DNA of 64,000 bases from Gonatopus flavifemur (GCA_018340375.1 JAFFJZ010000004.1:29424001-29488000); one strand, 5' to 3'. Numbered from the stretch's first letter, positions 1-12,449 are shown. Program-made: numbers and translations. The notes: generated by a model from the letters alone, not told the origin.

Positions 1-2475
1 ACGAAACGACCCTGGAACGACTAACAAACGACTTCCACATAATGTTCAGGTTGAATAAATTTGTCTTTCATATGATTGTTATTTCGGAATGCATGAGTAT
101 GTGTTCACTGAAAGAGCTATTGATATGTGAATTGAACGGATGGATACTAATTACGGGAAAAACTCGGAAAGAGTTCATTTTGGATTGGGAACGAGAAAAC
201 GACCGTAAAGCGACCTTGAAACGACCAAAAGGTGACCTTTTCGGAAATTCACTGATACTTTCGTTTTTTGATTTCATCGCGATCTCGTTGACAATTTGTG
301 ATTTAATTCTCACTTGAGGAAAGGTGTAACCGCATCATAACCCTATTGAAAGATTCACCTCAAGGTTAATTGTTCGCATATCGAGTGCGAACATACAAAG
401 CGACTATGAAACGACCAACCGACGACTTTCGTATAAGTTTCAGGTTTCCCATTGTTTTTCATATTGTTACAATTTCAAATCAAATCAGCTGCTCACTGAA
501 TGTCCTATGGATATGTGAATTGCGCGCATGGATGACAATCACGGGAAGAAATCGGAAAGAGTTACTTTATTGATTGGAAACGAGAAAACGACCGTAAAGC
601 GACCAAAAGGTGACTTTTTCGGAAATTCACTGATCCTTTCGTTTTTTGATTTGATCGCGATCTCGTTGACAATTTGTGGTTTATTATATCTTACTTCAGA
701 AGGTCTCACCATTCTCTTCACACTTTTTCTACGGTGAGGTGTCTTTTGACACCTTTCAGACTTCAATTTGAAATTAATTCCCAAATTGAGTCGTTCCTTC
801 ACAATTAATTTCTCGACTTTCCGTACAATATATTGTACATGCCACTTGGGAAAACCTGCCCCGCATACGGGGCAAGTCTTCTCACTCATTCAAAATTGTC
901 AAAAATAGGTACAAAATTGCAGTTCCAATGCAAATTGAGTATTTTATTTGACGCAAATAAGGAAAACAGTTGTAATATGGAATAAACATAATATACAAGA
1001 ACGACATAACGAATGTTGTGAATGAAAAGAAAGACAATGTATATGCTACATGAAAAATCAATATTTGCATAAACTTCCGCGGTCTACCAATCAAACCATA
1101 TCATAAATTGATTTGTAACACCAGAAAATCACGCTTGGTTGAGACGGGAACTAATTCCTTTAGTGAGAAAACTTGTCCCGTGTCGTGTTGGAAAACTTGC
1201 CCCACCATTGTTTTCAAACTTTGATCGAGGCTAAAATAATGAAGACGTGAATAACTCATACCAACTATGACATCATTTGATTCAGAGAACTTCCATTTCC
1301 AAATACATTTTCTACCAAAACAGTTGAAATAACATAAGTATGTTTTTTTTCAATTTGAATGAACGCATGTAAAGTTTACTCAACAACGAAAAGATCGTAA
1401 AAACAATTCTCACGCCTTGATGAAAGCAGCTTTCAAGCTGATATTTCCATGAATGTTACTACTCACGATGATTCATCCGTCACCCTTTGGTCGTTTTACG
1501 GTCGTTTTCTCGTTTCCAATCCAAAATGAACTCTTTCCGATTACTTCCCGTGATTGTTATCCATGCGCGTGATTTACATATTCATGGGACATTCAGTAAG
1601 CAGCTGATTCAATTTGAAATTGTAACAATATGAAAAACCATCGGGAAACCTAAAACTTATATGAAAGTCGTCGGTTGGTCGTTCCATAATCGCTTTATAT
1701 GTCCGCACTTGATTTGCGAATAATTAACCCTGAGGTGAATCTTCCAATAGGATTATGATGCGGTTACAGCCTTCCTCAAGTAAGATATAAACCACAAATT
1801 GTCAACGAGATCGCGATCAAATCAAAAAACGAAAGTATCAGTGAATTTCCGAAAAAGTCACCTTTTGGTCGCTTTACGGTCGTTTTCTCGTTTCCAATCA
1901 ATGAAGTAACTCTTTCCAATTTCTTCCCGTGATTGTTATCCATGCGCGTGATTCACATATCCATAGGACATTCAGTAAGCAGCTAATTCAATTCAAAATT
2001 GTAACAATATGAAAAACAGTGGGAAACCTGAAACTTATGCGAAAGTCGTCGGTTGGTCGTTTCATAGTCGCTTTGTATGTTCGCACTCGATATGCGAACA
2101 ATTAACCTTAAGGTGAATCTTTCAATAGGGTTATGATGCGGTTACACCCTTCCTCGAGTGAGAATTGAATCACAAATTGTCAACGAGATCGCGATCAAAT
2201 CAAAAAACGAAAGTATTAGTGAATTTCCGAAAAGGTCACCTTTTGGTCGTTTCAAGGTCGCTTTACGGTCGTTTTCTCGTTCCCAATCCAAAATGAACTC
2301 TTTCTGAGTTTTTCCCGTAATTAGTATCCATCCGTTCAATTCACATATCAATAGCTCTTTCAGTGAACACATACTCATGCATTCCGAAATAACAATCATA
2401 TGAAAGACAAATTTATTCAACCTGAACATTATGTGAAAGTCGTTTGTTAGTCGTTCTAGGGTCGTTTCGTCGTTC
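1..2475. mobile_element. Fold-back element with tandemly repeated arms
   Basis: The left arm (1 to about 740) is the reverse complement of the right arm (about 1480-2475). Within the arms a unit of about 345 bp repeats directly: two units on the left and three on the right. Each unit carries the motif AACGACCGTAAAGCGACC, or its complement, and a conserved stretch around ACCAACCGACGACTTTCG. The arms flank a spacer of about 740 bp that holds a smaller inverted pair near 855-890 and 1165-1205. The element starts before the window, so its true end is not seen. Open frames inside it are repeat shadows with no family resemblance. The architecture resembles fold-back elements of insects. No transposase is linked to it with certainty. 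Confidence 0.75.
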
Positions 2476-2769
2476 TTGTTACGTTGCCGCGTCCCTGCTT
2501 CGGTAGGCGTGATGAGTTGCTCCCTCGCTCCCCTCTTCACCACGTGTCCTTTACTCAAGCTCCGCCCCTCACGCTCAACGCGTTCCGTTGTACCGAGCCG
2601 ATTTCCTTCCAAAAATTCCTCTATTTCAAACGATCCAAACAGTACCTCAATCATCGAATTTCAGCATGATGTTCATGTCAATTGATAGATCAAAGCCTCT
2701 ACTTAATGATGCTTTTTTGTTTTTTTCCCTACGCTCAATTATTCTTAAAAAACACGAATTTTTCTCAAA

Positions 2770-2835
2770 GTCGCTTTATGGTCGTTCCAAGGTCGCTTTA
2801 TTGAACAAAACGACGGTCGCTTTGTTCCACCAGGG
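2770..2835. repeat. GGTCGCTTTA motif cluster
   Basis: Several copies of GGTCG[CT]TT lie just upstream of the Tc1/Tc3-like transposase. The same motif makes up the arms of the fold-back element at 1-2475. It may be a terminal or subterminal repeat of the transposon, which would link the two elements. The stretch 2476-2770 shows nothing else recognisable. Confidence 0.4.
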
Positions 2836-2845
2836 AACACGCTAC

Positions 2846-3705
2846 TGGCCGAGAGGTAAACTGTTGAGTGATGAAGAGGAAGCTAAAATCAGTGCTGATA
2901 AGGACGCAGATCTATCCAATCGAGATATTGCTCGTAGAATGAAAAGATCTCATCGTGTGATCAATAATTTCATGAGATTAGGTGATTTGTGTGGAAAAAG
3001 CCATCCAAAAGGTGGAAACTACAAGCTCACACGGAAGCAGTGATCGTTGATTATTCGAACTGCATCAACTGGGAACGTAACTACTAGTCAAATAAAAGCC
3101 GAGTTGACTCTCCCTGCCACCAAAAGACGTGTACAACAAGTTTTACATAACAGTAAGCGTTATATATGGACCAAAAAAGTCTTAAAGTCACCATTAACAT
3201 CGCAACATAAAAACATAAGATTGGAATTTGCGAGGAATCATATGACATGGGATGAACAATGGCAAAAAGTAATTTTGTCTGATGGGAAAAAATTCAATTT
3301 AGATGAGCTGGATGGTTTCAAATATTATTGGCATGATCTGAATAAAAAAAAAGATATAGCTATAAGCAGAAATTTTGGAGGAAATGCTGGATATCGACCA
3401 GAATGAACGCATTGAAGTATATGGAGCTGTTGGAAGATGCATTAATTCCATTCACTGAGAGACTTCCATTCGACGACTGGATTTTTGAGCAAGATACCGC
3501 ACCGATTCACAATGCGAGAGCAACTATGCAAAATCTTTGGAAAATACTGGCTCGTGGAGTTTACTCAAATGGGAAACAATAAAACTCTGTTCAGGAGTTG
3601 AAAGATGGAATACGACGAGCTTGGAATGATATTGAACCATCCACGTTACAAAATCTAATTAGAAGTATGAAGAGCAGAATTGTGCAGAAAGCAGCAGCAT
3701 TATAG
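2846..3705 (+). pseudogene. Tc1/Tc3-like (IS630 superfamily) transposase, broken
   Basis: The translation matches the Tc3-type transposase layout. It starts with WPRGKLLSDEEEAKI, where the usual initiator Met codon is TGG at 2846. An N-terminal helix-turn-helix region with NRDIARRMKRSHRVINNF follows. The first catalytic-Asp region reads VILSDGKKFNLDELDGF, with the usual DEKKFN seen as DGKKFN. The C-terminal part (3403 onward, another frame) has the QDTAPIHNA motif with the second catalytic Asp. Damage: in-frame stop at 3041-3043, frameshift and probable internal deletion near 3390-3406 (the WG strand is missing), and in-frame TAA at 3580-3582. The natural end is TAG at 3703-3705. It is a dead copy whose TIRs I could not define. 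Confidence 0.88.
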
Positions 3706-4423
3706 CAGAAAGTATGAAGGGATTCAAAAGAATGGTGGTAGCACATATTACTAACATGAGGTTCTCATATGAAAAACTTACATTTTTGTGACATGAAACT
3801 ATGTTAAGTTAGTGGAATTGTGGAAATTCCGTATATTGATCCATGAAAACATGTATTTTTTCAACTAATTCATTGAATACAGAATTGTTGCATGATATGG
3901 TTCTTCAGTTTTGTTCAGTTGTGGCTGAATGACTTCCCAGACAGCACCACCACTTCACAAAGAATTCTTGAAGGAAACATTTAGAACACCACAATTTTTG
4001 GGAGAATTCATTTTGTATCCCCAGAATCATCCAAATTAATTCTATGAGACATCAATATGTACACCCGTTATGCGACTAAACTTGAGAACATATGGGGGGT
4101 TAAAAAGAATACCTAATCCAACCAAAAGAACTCATATTGAACGCCATTAGGGATACATTCTGAGCACATAACGTATTCAGTTTTGAATACAATTTACGTG
4201 CATAATGATATCGGTTTTGAATCCATTTTGCGTGCATAATGGTACGAGTTTTTAATGCTCGTTAAATAAACAAATAAATGGATGAAATAGTTACTTTGAT
4301 ATCCAAAAAAAGCAGACGCAACGGTTTGAACAACTTTTGCTTTAAAAAATAATGTATACCATTTTTCAAAGGTTAGTTATGGAAAAAATTCTGATTTAAA
4401 ATATGTAAATATCATACAATGTC
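3706..4423. other. Non-coding stretch
   Basis: AT-rich with no supported gene. A short tandem duplication of about 40 bp (motif TTTTGAAT followed by CGTGCATAATG) lies at 4178-4250. The rest may be the 3' remnant of the Tc1/Tc3-like element. Confidence 0.4.
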
Positions 4424-4745
4424 TTTTTTCAGACTTTTTTCAGAGTTTTTCAGAGGTTTTCAATTTTTTTTCCAGACAAATAGGAACGAAATTGCACTCT
4501 GAAAAAACTCTAACAAAGCTCCGAAAAATTTCTAACATTTTTCTGATTATTGAAGTAAAATTTTTTCATTTTCAAACACTTTTTCACATATGATATTTGA
4601 ATTTAGAATATGAATGTATCCATATAATTTTGAAAATTTTCAATAGTCAGAAATTTCTCAGAGTTTTGTCAGAATTCTATCAGAGTGCAAGTTCGTTCCT
4701 ATTTGACTGAAAAACTCTGAAAACCTCTGAAAAAAGTCTGAAAAA
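4424..4745. mobile_element. MITE with long imperfect TIRs
   Basis: The left arm begins TTTTTCAGACTTTTTTCAGAG and the right arm ends in its imperfect complement. Arms are about 110 bp around an AT-rich core. No coding sequence is present. The superfamily is unassigned because the duplication is not clear. Related CAGAGTTTTT sequence continues at 4916-5000, past the next MITE. Confidence 0.6.
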
Positions 4746-4771
4746 GTTTATACAGAATGTTCCCAAAATAT

Positions 4772-4915
4772 TAGAGGTGGGCGGCGAATCTTGACGAAGC
4801 GAATCTTTTGTATAAAATACTTATCGAGTTTTGATACAAATTTTATAGAATTTGATATAAATTGAACATTTTTTTAATACAAAAGATTCGCTTCGTAAAG
4901 ATTCGCCCACCTCTG
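4772..4915. mobile_element. hAT-type MITE, 144 bp
   Basis: Left end TAGAGGTGGGCG and right end CGCCCACCTCTG are inverted and extend inward (GAATCTT, GAAGCGAATC). The flanks caaaatat (4764-4771) and aaaaatat (4916-4923) agree at 7 of 8 bases. An 8-bp duplication with a CAGAGGTGGGC-like end is typical of hAT elements. Confidence 0.75.
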
Positions 4916-4923
4916 AAAAATAT

Positions 4924-6330
4924 CAGATTTTTCATCAAATTTTCAGAAATTCTCAGAGTTTTTGTTAGAGAAAAAGCGGAGTTTTTCAGAGATTGTTCAT
5001 GATGATCCAGCGAAATATTTTCGTACGGGACATCAGGAACTTCTTCACCTGTGCTAAGTATGAACACTACCAAATTATGGGACCTTACAATGTTCAACGC
5101 AGAACTTTCAAAATTCCAACGTATTTTCCCTACGTCATACATAACACTTTCAAAGCATACTCTGATTTTCACTGTCTATACTGGCAATTTAAAAGAAACA
5201 AAAAACAACGCTTTATGCATCATGATTTCATGAATTTCAAAAAGATTCAATGAACTGAATGTTCGCTCTGAATTTCATAATGATCGAGATGAATCCCAAA
5301 CTACTTTTGTCTCTCAACTATTATTGAAAGGTTTGATACAATTTGAAAATTGCATTCATCTTTTTTACCCACAGTAAATCCTAACCTCAAAATATTTCAT
5401 CATAGTATTAAAGAATTTGTATGTTATTCCATTATTGTCAATAATTATAGAATTATTTTATTTATTGCATGTTATTGCAATGAAATCAACTACCACTTCA
5501 CTTTGGTATTTCATCATCTATTAGCTTTTATACTTGGATAAACAAAATCAATTCAAAGATTCCAAGCTTTGAATATAAATATTCTCACTCATTTTAAATG
5601 TCTGACATTTCAATGAATATCAAATAACTTCTGAAAGAATTCAAGTTCATGCTTTCATTTTATGTTCGTTTGGGCGAACTGAGAACACATCTTGAACTTC
5701 CGTGGGGATTCATGTTTTGTCGCATAATGGATGTTCTTTTGGAATACCGTATTGATGAATGTTTTGCGAGTTCTGATATGCACTCAATAAGAATTCTTTT
5801 TGGAGTCTTTTGGTACTGCATGTATTCTTCCAAATGACATATTGAATTCTCAAAAAAGAGTTCTCAAAGCATTCTTTCCTGTGAATTCTCTGCGAATTCA
5901 AAAGGGACTGTAGTGCTGTCTGGGTTCACAACGATTAAATATTCTCTTAGTTTCATAGGAAATTTAATATCAGATGAAAAAACTCCGCCAATTGGCGGCT
6001 TCCTCGTTTTTAATCAGTCAATTATGATGGGACTTTTGAATTTATAATACATTTGATTAGAAAAAACTATACATATATAAATTTTTTATAATTCTTCGTC
6101 CTCTCTCTTCTGTAGAGTATTAAAGAATATTCCCTGAAAATTTCAGACTGTTTCATGAGTTCAGTTCGGAGAAATCTTACAGACAAAATCTTTACCCGGA
6201 TGGTACACTGGTATCCCGTTAAGAATACTATCGGATCACAATCACCAGATGGTGAAAATTTAATCGCAATCGTATAACAGGGAACGGAAACATACCCGAT
6301 CACAAAATAAAAACACTGCATAAAAAGCTG
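4924..6330. other. Non-coding stretch
   Basis: No gene is supported. Open frames around 4993-5253 and 5649-5901 have no recognisable family and occur on both strands at once. A perfect short palindrome CCGCCAATTGGCGG lies near 5987-6000. Confidence 0.4.
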
Positions 6331-6334
6331 TGGT

Positions 6335-7470
6335 GGGAATTTCATGACAATTGGATGATAGCAACGGAAGTTATCCGCATGTTAACGATGTTTACGAAAT
6401 TTCTAAATTTTGTTTTGAAGCTGTGGTGGAAATTTCATGACAATTGGATGATAGAGACGGAAGTTATTCGCATGTTAACAATGTTTACGAAAATTCCAAA
6501 TTTTGTTTCGAAGCTCAGTGCTTACCACTTCCTTCCTTCAATTCCGATTTGTTTGAAATTCACAACATACAACTAACCCCCCGTAAACTGATTATACTAC
6601 AAATTTCATGACATTTGGATGATACCGACATGGGAAAGGCATGCTTTCAAAATATTGTCAAATAATGTGAACCGGGAAACAAAAATTTTCCAGTTTTTAA
6701 TCGATCAGAATGAAAGTCATATGGGGCTACTATAGGATCATCGCCAGAACGTGGTATAAGTTTGATTGCAATCGGATAGTGAAAAGCGGAGATATACGCG
6801 TTTGCAAAATCACGATTTTCCGAAAAATTTCTCCTCGCCCCTCCCGTTCTTCTGTAACGATGAGGTTAAAACTTATATGGAACCACTATCAACACTGCAC
6901 ATGACTCTGGTGAAAATTTCATCACGATCGAATAATACGAACAAAAGATATACACGTTCGCAAATTTGTTACATACACACAGACAAATGGACAGACAAAA
7001 AGGAACCTGATTTGCTTTTTTTTTACTCCCCCCAATTCCAATGTGCCTGAAATTTATATCATATAACTAACATCTCGTAAATCGAATATAGTTAGAGTCC
7101 CAAGACATTCGGACAATATGGACATGAGGAAGGCATGCTTTGGAAAAAAATACAGATTCCAAAGAAAAATTTTCCACAGTTTTCAGCCGATTGGGATCAA
7201 ACTTATACACTATCGGGTCATGACTAGAACGTGGTTGAAGTTTGATCGGATTCGGATAATAGGAAGCAAAGATACACGCGTACGCAAAATGTTCATTTCT
7301 TGTCAGAGTTCTTCTCATCAACCCAATTCTTCTGGATGAATCAGGTTGAAACTCATATGGGACCACTATCACCCTAGTCCACAACTGTGATAAAAATTTC
7401 GAAACGATCGGATAAGCAGAACGGGAGATACGCGCGTACGAAACTTGGGGGGGGGGGGGGCTACAGCCAC
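6335..7470. repeat. Diverged tandem/dispersed repeat
   Basis: A unit with AATTTCATGACAATTGGATGATA, shortening to AATTTCAT..GAT.GGAT, recurs at about 6335, 6430, 6600, 6910 and 7390. The first two copies are a clear tandem pair of about 93 bp. Later copies carry GATACACGCGT-like and ACAGACAGAC-like blocks (6975-7000, 7470-7490), often seen in repeats of unknown class in insects. A run of 14 G lies at about 7447-7460. Confidence 0.55.
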
Positions 7471-7775
7471 ATAGACAGACCGACGGACAGATACGGTAAC
7501 AAAATTGTTCCCCGAATTCTGAGGAACATTCTGGTCTAGAAGATTTTTGATTTCGGGACAAAAAAATTTTCGGCTCCTCGACACGATCACAAAGCTTCCC
7601 TCTAAACGAGGAAGCAAAATGATGTGGAACTGTTGAAATTCCGCTGACTGTATCATCCGATCTTGATAATGTTTTTTGTTTTTCATGTATTCACCAATCG
7701 CAACTTTTCCGCACTATGGCGACTCTGAAATATCAAAGTGAATTTTTTCGCACCACCCTGGTGTGCGCATGCATG

Positions 7776-7801
7776 CATGTGTGTGTGTGTGTGTGTGTGA
7801 G
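7776..7801. repeat. (TG)n microsatellite
   Basis: About 11 TG dinucleotides in a row near the 3' remnant of the DUF4817-type transposase. Confidence 0.85.
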
Positions 7802-7939
7802 CGCGTGCGTGCGGTTATTTTTTGTCAGGTCTAACAGCCATCATCAACGATCATGCGCGTGGCACACTATCGCAATTGTTCGAACTGGTGTCCTCCAACT
7901 TCCTGACAGCTCGCCAACCGCTCATAAAAACTCCGTCCG

Positions 7940-8560
7940 ACCGCTTCCAACAAAAATTTGCCGGTTTTGTGCGATAAAGCCGATCTTTTAGAAATCCCCC
8001 AAAAAAATCCAACGACGAAAGGACTGGAGATCGGAGTGACCACTCATTTTTCCCGCTCCGCCCAATCCATCTGTTCAGAAATGCTTTACATTAACGCCAA
8101 AATGAGCTGGTGTACCATCTTGCTAGAACCATACCGTATTGAAATTATCACCAGCAATATTCAAAATCGAAGGGATATTGTTATCCCGAAGCAAATTCCA
8201 AATATTCTGCAGCTGTGAGATTCCCATCAATGAAAAATGGCCCTATAACCTGATTCCCCATTATTTCTTCCCAAACATTCAATTTTTGTAGATATTGAGA
8301 TTTCGCTTCGCTCATCCAATGAGGATTCTCGTCGCTCCAGTATCGGAAATTGTGTCTATTGACGCTATCGTTTATGCAGAAGGTGGCTTCTTCGGAATAA
8401 AACAACTCTAACAGGTGAGGATTTTCATCGATCATTTCCATAAGAGTTTCGCAAAATCGCAAGCGACGGTCAAAATTGTCCTCAAGTAATTTTCGCACAA
8501 GTTCGATTTTGAAGGGATGGAACTTCGCAGTTCTACATATGCGCTGAATGGAGCGGCAAC
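7940..8560 (-). pseudogene. DUF4817-type transposase, C-terminal half
   Basis: On the minus strand this gives FHPFKIELV, then YSEEATF and NRHNFRYWSDENPHWM, then GPFFIDGNLTAAEYLEF, then in other frames QDGTPAHF, RWIGRSG and RSPVLSSLDFF. This is the order of the DDE domain of the IS630/Tc1-mariner-related transposases that carry DUF4817. Catalytic positions are eroded: the usual SDEATF is SEEATF and the usual RSPDL is RSPVL. There is a frameshift near 8190, a stop where FQQDG is expected (near 8115) and a second frameshift near 8090. Its N-terminal half is at 12526-12826. The LINE at 8567-12519 separates them. Confidence 0.82.
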
Positions 8561-8566
8561 TAATAT
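8561..8566. repeat. Target site duplication of the LINE, 3' side
   Basis: TAATAT here is repeated at 12520-12525. Removing one copy with the LINE restores a continuous transposase frame (HDI joined to SCRSIQRI). Confidence 0.85.
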
Positions 8567-8756
8567 TTATTTATTTATTTATTCAACGGGCAATAACGCC
8601 CTTTAGTGACCAAATTATTGATACAATACAGTGAAAATTTAACAGATAAAATAAAAATAAAAAAAAAGAAATCATATAAAGTGAACAGACGGATTACAAA
8701 AAGACATAGTACAAAATATAACATCCTGTACAGGATAAATAACGAGTATAAGAATA

Positions 8757-11628
8757 TTACAATCTCACACACCTACTAGAACATGCTCTAGAGACAGAAG
8801 TCTTGAATACTGAAACTGATCCAGAAAAGAAATCCAACTCATCTCTATAAGTATTTGCTAAACAACAAATTCGATTTACTGGGTCAGTATAAAAGAATTG
8901 CGACTTAAACATAGGAACATTGAAAAGTAATGGGTTCCTAAGAGACCTGGAGGGTACATTGAAATTTAAGAGAGAGAGAAGTTCAGGGCAATTGATTTGA
9001 CCATTGATTATTTTGAAAATGAATACCAAATCATTGATCATTCTACGAGTTTCGAGAGTGTTCATGTTGAACAACCCCATCAACGGACCATAATCATGGC
9101 AGGATATAGCCATGGGGGTATGATTTTGAAAGCCAAAATCGTAAAATCTATGCTGAACTCTCTCGATAAGTTTACAATATTTGTCATGATGAGGAGACCA
9201 AATGTGAGTCGCGTATTCTAAGTTAGGTCTCACGAGAGCATTGTATAACGTTATCAATGTTGAGGGCTCCTTGAAGTCAGCAGACATACGCTTCAAAAAC
9301 CGAGCTGCTTCATAGCTGTGTTCACCACATTATGATAGTGAAAAGTAAAATTAAGCTTGGAATCGAACGTAATACCTAAATCGAGCATATTCTGCACAAC
9401 CTCCAAGCTTGAGCCACTCAAATCATAAGAGAAGGTAATGGGCTGCAATTTGCGCGACAGTCTCATAACTTTACATTTCACTATATTCAGCTTCAATTTA
9501 TTCAAGGAACACCATGATTCCAATTCATACAAATCCGACTGCAGAGCAATGGCATCAGCGTATGACGAAATTTTCATGAACAATTTCAAATCATCCGCAA
9601 AATTTAAATGCTTCGCAAATTTGAAGTTGTTGCCAATATCATTAATAAAAAGTGTTAAAAGCAGTTGTCCCAAATGCGACCCTTGCGGAACGCCTGAGCA
9701 AACATTGATAGTCCTTGAGGTAAAGTTTTTAATTTTGACAGTTTGGGTTCGATTCATCAAATAGCTCCTTATCCAAATAAGAATATTACCACGGAAACCA
9801 AGATGATTTAATTTAGATAAAAGAACGTTATGATCAACAGTGTCGAAGGCTTTGGTGAAATCCGTATAAACAGTATCAACTTGACTGTTATCATCCAGAA
9901 CCCTCGAAACATAATTACAATAAATAGACAAATTGGTGCCTGTTGAGCGACCAGGCACAAAGCCATGTTGCATGTCAGAGAAGATGCTAGAACATAGAGG
10001 AGATAATTTATCAGTTACTAAAGATTCAAATAATTTTGGAATCACGCTTATAATTGATATTGGTCTATAGTTTCTCACATCAGATCTGCTGCCAGCCTTG
10101 AAAATCGGTATAATCAGACTATTTTTCCAGCGAGATGGAAAATGACCTGAAGATAAGGAAGCATTGAAGATTAGCCATAAGGGTCGTGATAATATATAGC
10201 TGCAAGATTTTAGGAATAAAGGAGGAATACCGTCATCCCCAGGTCCTTTATTGATGCTTAGAGAATTGATCCCAAGAAATATTTCCCCAATGTTAATATG
10301 AAGATCGGAAATATCCAATTGAAAATTAGATACGAAATCAGGCAACAGATCGTTGGGATAAACATAAACAGATTCAAAGTGAGTAGCAAACAGATCTGAA
10401 ATTTCACGCCCAGAACTAACTGAAACGCCATCTAGAAACATGTTGTTAGGAATAGCATTATCGGATCGGTGTGAGTTGACAAAGTTCCAAAAGCCTTTTA
10501 CATTATCAGCGATCTGCAATTCAGTTGACCTAACGTAGTCATTGTAACATTTATATACTAGATTTTTACATTGAGAACGCAAATCGGAGAAAATAATGTA
10601 ATCTTGCAACAAATTAGAGATTTTATACGTACGATGCGCCACTTTCTTTGCTCGTATTAGATCAATCAACTGGGGTGAAAACCACCTAGGATAATTAGAT
10701 CCGCGATAATAACACTTAGGAACATACAAATCAATAGCATGGTACATATGTTCATATAGGCACTCAGTCGCATCATCAACAGACAAACCTTCAAGTAGTG
10801 AGTCCCAAGGAATTTGATTAAAATAATTACAAATAGCAGTATAATCACCTAAACGGAAATTATAACGAGAAACACTGTTACTAGGAAGAAACTTAACTAC
10901 ATCCATACTCAGCGTAGAAACAATAGGAGGATGATGAATAACACAAGCTAGAAGAGATTCAGTAGATAACCTCGTAACTAGAGAAATATCATTTGTGAAC
11001 AGCAGGTCAAGCATGACCCCGAAAGCATTACAAATATCACTTTTTAAGATTAAATTAGAAAAATTAAAATATTCACAAATAAACTGAACTGATTGCACTT
11101 CATTACAAGATGCTCCAGGACGTAAGTCACACGATAATTCAGCGCAAGACATACGCCAGGAAGCATGCGGTAAATTATAGTCACCGTAAAGGTAAAAGAA
11201 AGATCCTGATGGGCACTCAGAATAACTTCCACACTCTTACAGTGATCTTCGTAGAGATGCGCAGGTGATGATGGTGGGATATAGACGGCTCCAAAAATCA
11301 CATCCGAGATTCCCAATCTTGCCTTAATGAACAGATGCTCAACGTTTGTATGTACAGAGAACAGCTCAAAACTAGGAATGACACTCTTCACCGCTATCAA
11401 AACTCCACCCCCTCTCTCACAATGACTAGTCAGTGAAGATCTGTCCTTCCTATATATAGTATAACCATCCAAGCCGATTTCAGAGGATGAAATTCCATCA
11501 GTCAACCAAGTTTCAGAGAAGATGATAATGTCGTAATGATCGACAGAAGCCGCCGCAGCACAACGAAGTGCATTGAGTTTGGTACGAAGGCCACGTACGT
11601 TTTGGTAGTACACTAAAGGGCGAGTCAC
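8757..11628 (-). pseudogene. LINE ORF2: endonuclease and reverse transcriptase
   Basis: The N-terminal part is an APE-type endonuclease: YYQNVRGLRTK, FSETWL, RGGGVLIAV, VYIPPSS, GDYNLP, LDLLFTND and a final VIHHPP. The reverse transcriptase follows with NYRPISIISVIPKLFE, TDFTKAFDTVDHNVLLSKL, GVPQGSHLG and the catalytic NFADDLKLF. The C-terminal part has PNLEYATHIWSPHH. Two single-base deletions break it. One lies in a T run near 11190 (frame regained at GDYNLP) and one in a T run near 9297-9301. The first codon is GTG, overlapping the ORF1 TGA as GTGA, so the ancestral start was perhaps ATGA. Otherwise the sequence is open throughout, so the copy is young or the indels are assembly errors. 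Confidence 0.88.
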
Positions 11629-12449
11629 GGGTTTTTTTGCGATGATGGATTCCGGGTTTTGTGTAGAGGAACAATTTTCGGTACACCATTGAGATATCTG
11701 ATGGTCTTTGTCGGGTCGTTTAGGTCTTTCGAACGATCACGAAGATTGCTTAAGTGTGCACGTTGCTGAGGAGTCCGATCGAGTGAGATTTTGACAGGGC
11801 CCCCGTAAGCAGACTTCCCTCTGATGATATCCAAAGGCGTACGACTACACGGGAAAGTCACACATAAGGGGCGAACCTTATTATCATTGGGTTTTCCCAA
11901 GCGACGAAAACGTATATCATGACAGCAATCGGGTTTGATTGCTGACAAAACCTTATTGACCTCAGTAAGATCAGAAGAACCTGAAGAAACATTCTCAGGA
12001 ACATTGAACATCATGATATTGAAAGAACGACTCCGACGATCTTCCAGTTCGCTGAAAAACTCCTCTTCATCACAAGAAATTGTTGAATGATTATTAGCAT
12101 CGGATCTCCCATTTTCAAGCATACAAACTCTCGCATTAAGATTGGACACTTCGGTTGACAATTCCTTAATTTTATTTTCGAAATGATCCAACTTATCATT
12201 CAAAACAGAAAATTTGCTGTCAAAGAGCGAGCTAATGTTCGATAACAACACAGAGTCACGGTCGTCGCTCTGCGAAGATGACAAAGCAGGTGTTCTCAAC
12301 ATTTCGCAATCCAGCAAAATCCCAACATGCCACGGGTGACCACTTCTGGACAGACATGAAGGCCCAGGATGAGAAATAACGCCGCAAGAGTTACAGGATA
12401 ATGGATCCTTAACGGCTTTGGAGCACCCTTTGCAGATCTTACTGGACAT
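11625..12449 (-). CDS. LINE ORF1 nucleic-acid-binding protein, 274 aa
   Basis: Intact frame from ATG at 12449. The N terminus has a Cys/His finger (CKGCSKAV, CNSCGVISHPGPSC) of the PHD-like type found in ORF1 proteins of CR1-related LINEs. A heptad-rich segment follows (roughly residues 75-110, DSKFSVLNDKLDHFENKIKEL). The RRM-like part then has SRSFNIMMFNVPE, RFRRLGKPN and RPLCVTFPC. The expected role is to bind LINE RNA in a ribonucleoprotein particle. The stop overlaps the start of ORF2. Confidence 0.85.
   Translation of the reverse strand: MSSKICKGCSKAVKDPLSCNSCGVISHPGPSCLSRSGHPWHVGILLDCEMLRTPALSSSQSDDRDSVLLSNISSLFDSKFSVLNDKLDHFENKIKELSTEVSNLNARVCMLENGRSDANNHSTISCDEEEFFSELEDRRSRSFNIMMFNVPENVSSGSSDLTEVNKVLSAIKPDCCHDIRFRRLGKPNDNKVRPLCVTFPCSRTPLDIIRGKSAYGGPVKISLDRTPQQRAHLSNLRDRSKDLNDPTKTIRYLNGVPKIVPLHKTRNPSSQKNP

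Noticed and set aside
539..889. Minus-strand frame beginning MSEKTCPVCGAGFPKW with a zinc-ribbon-like CxxC
   Set aside because: It lies across a fold-back arm and its spacer. Only one CxxC is present and the rest mirrors the arm repeat, so it is not a convincing gene.
4843..5253. Overlapping open frames on both strands, one with a donor-like CACAG/GTGAAG
   Set aside because: No acceptor, no homologous motif, and the frame runs into the hAT-type MITE.
7447..7460. Run of 14 G as a possible structural element
   Set aside because: A single homopolymer in a degenerate repeat may be a sequencing or assembly effect, and no G-quadruplex pattern of separate runs is present.
8997..9764. Plus-strand frames over the LINE
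   Set aside because: They are antisense shadows of the LINE ORF2.
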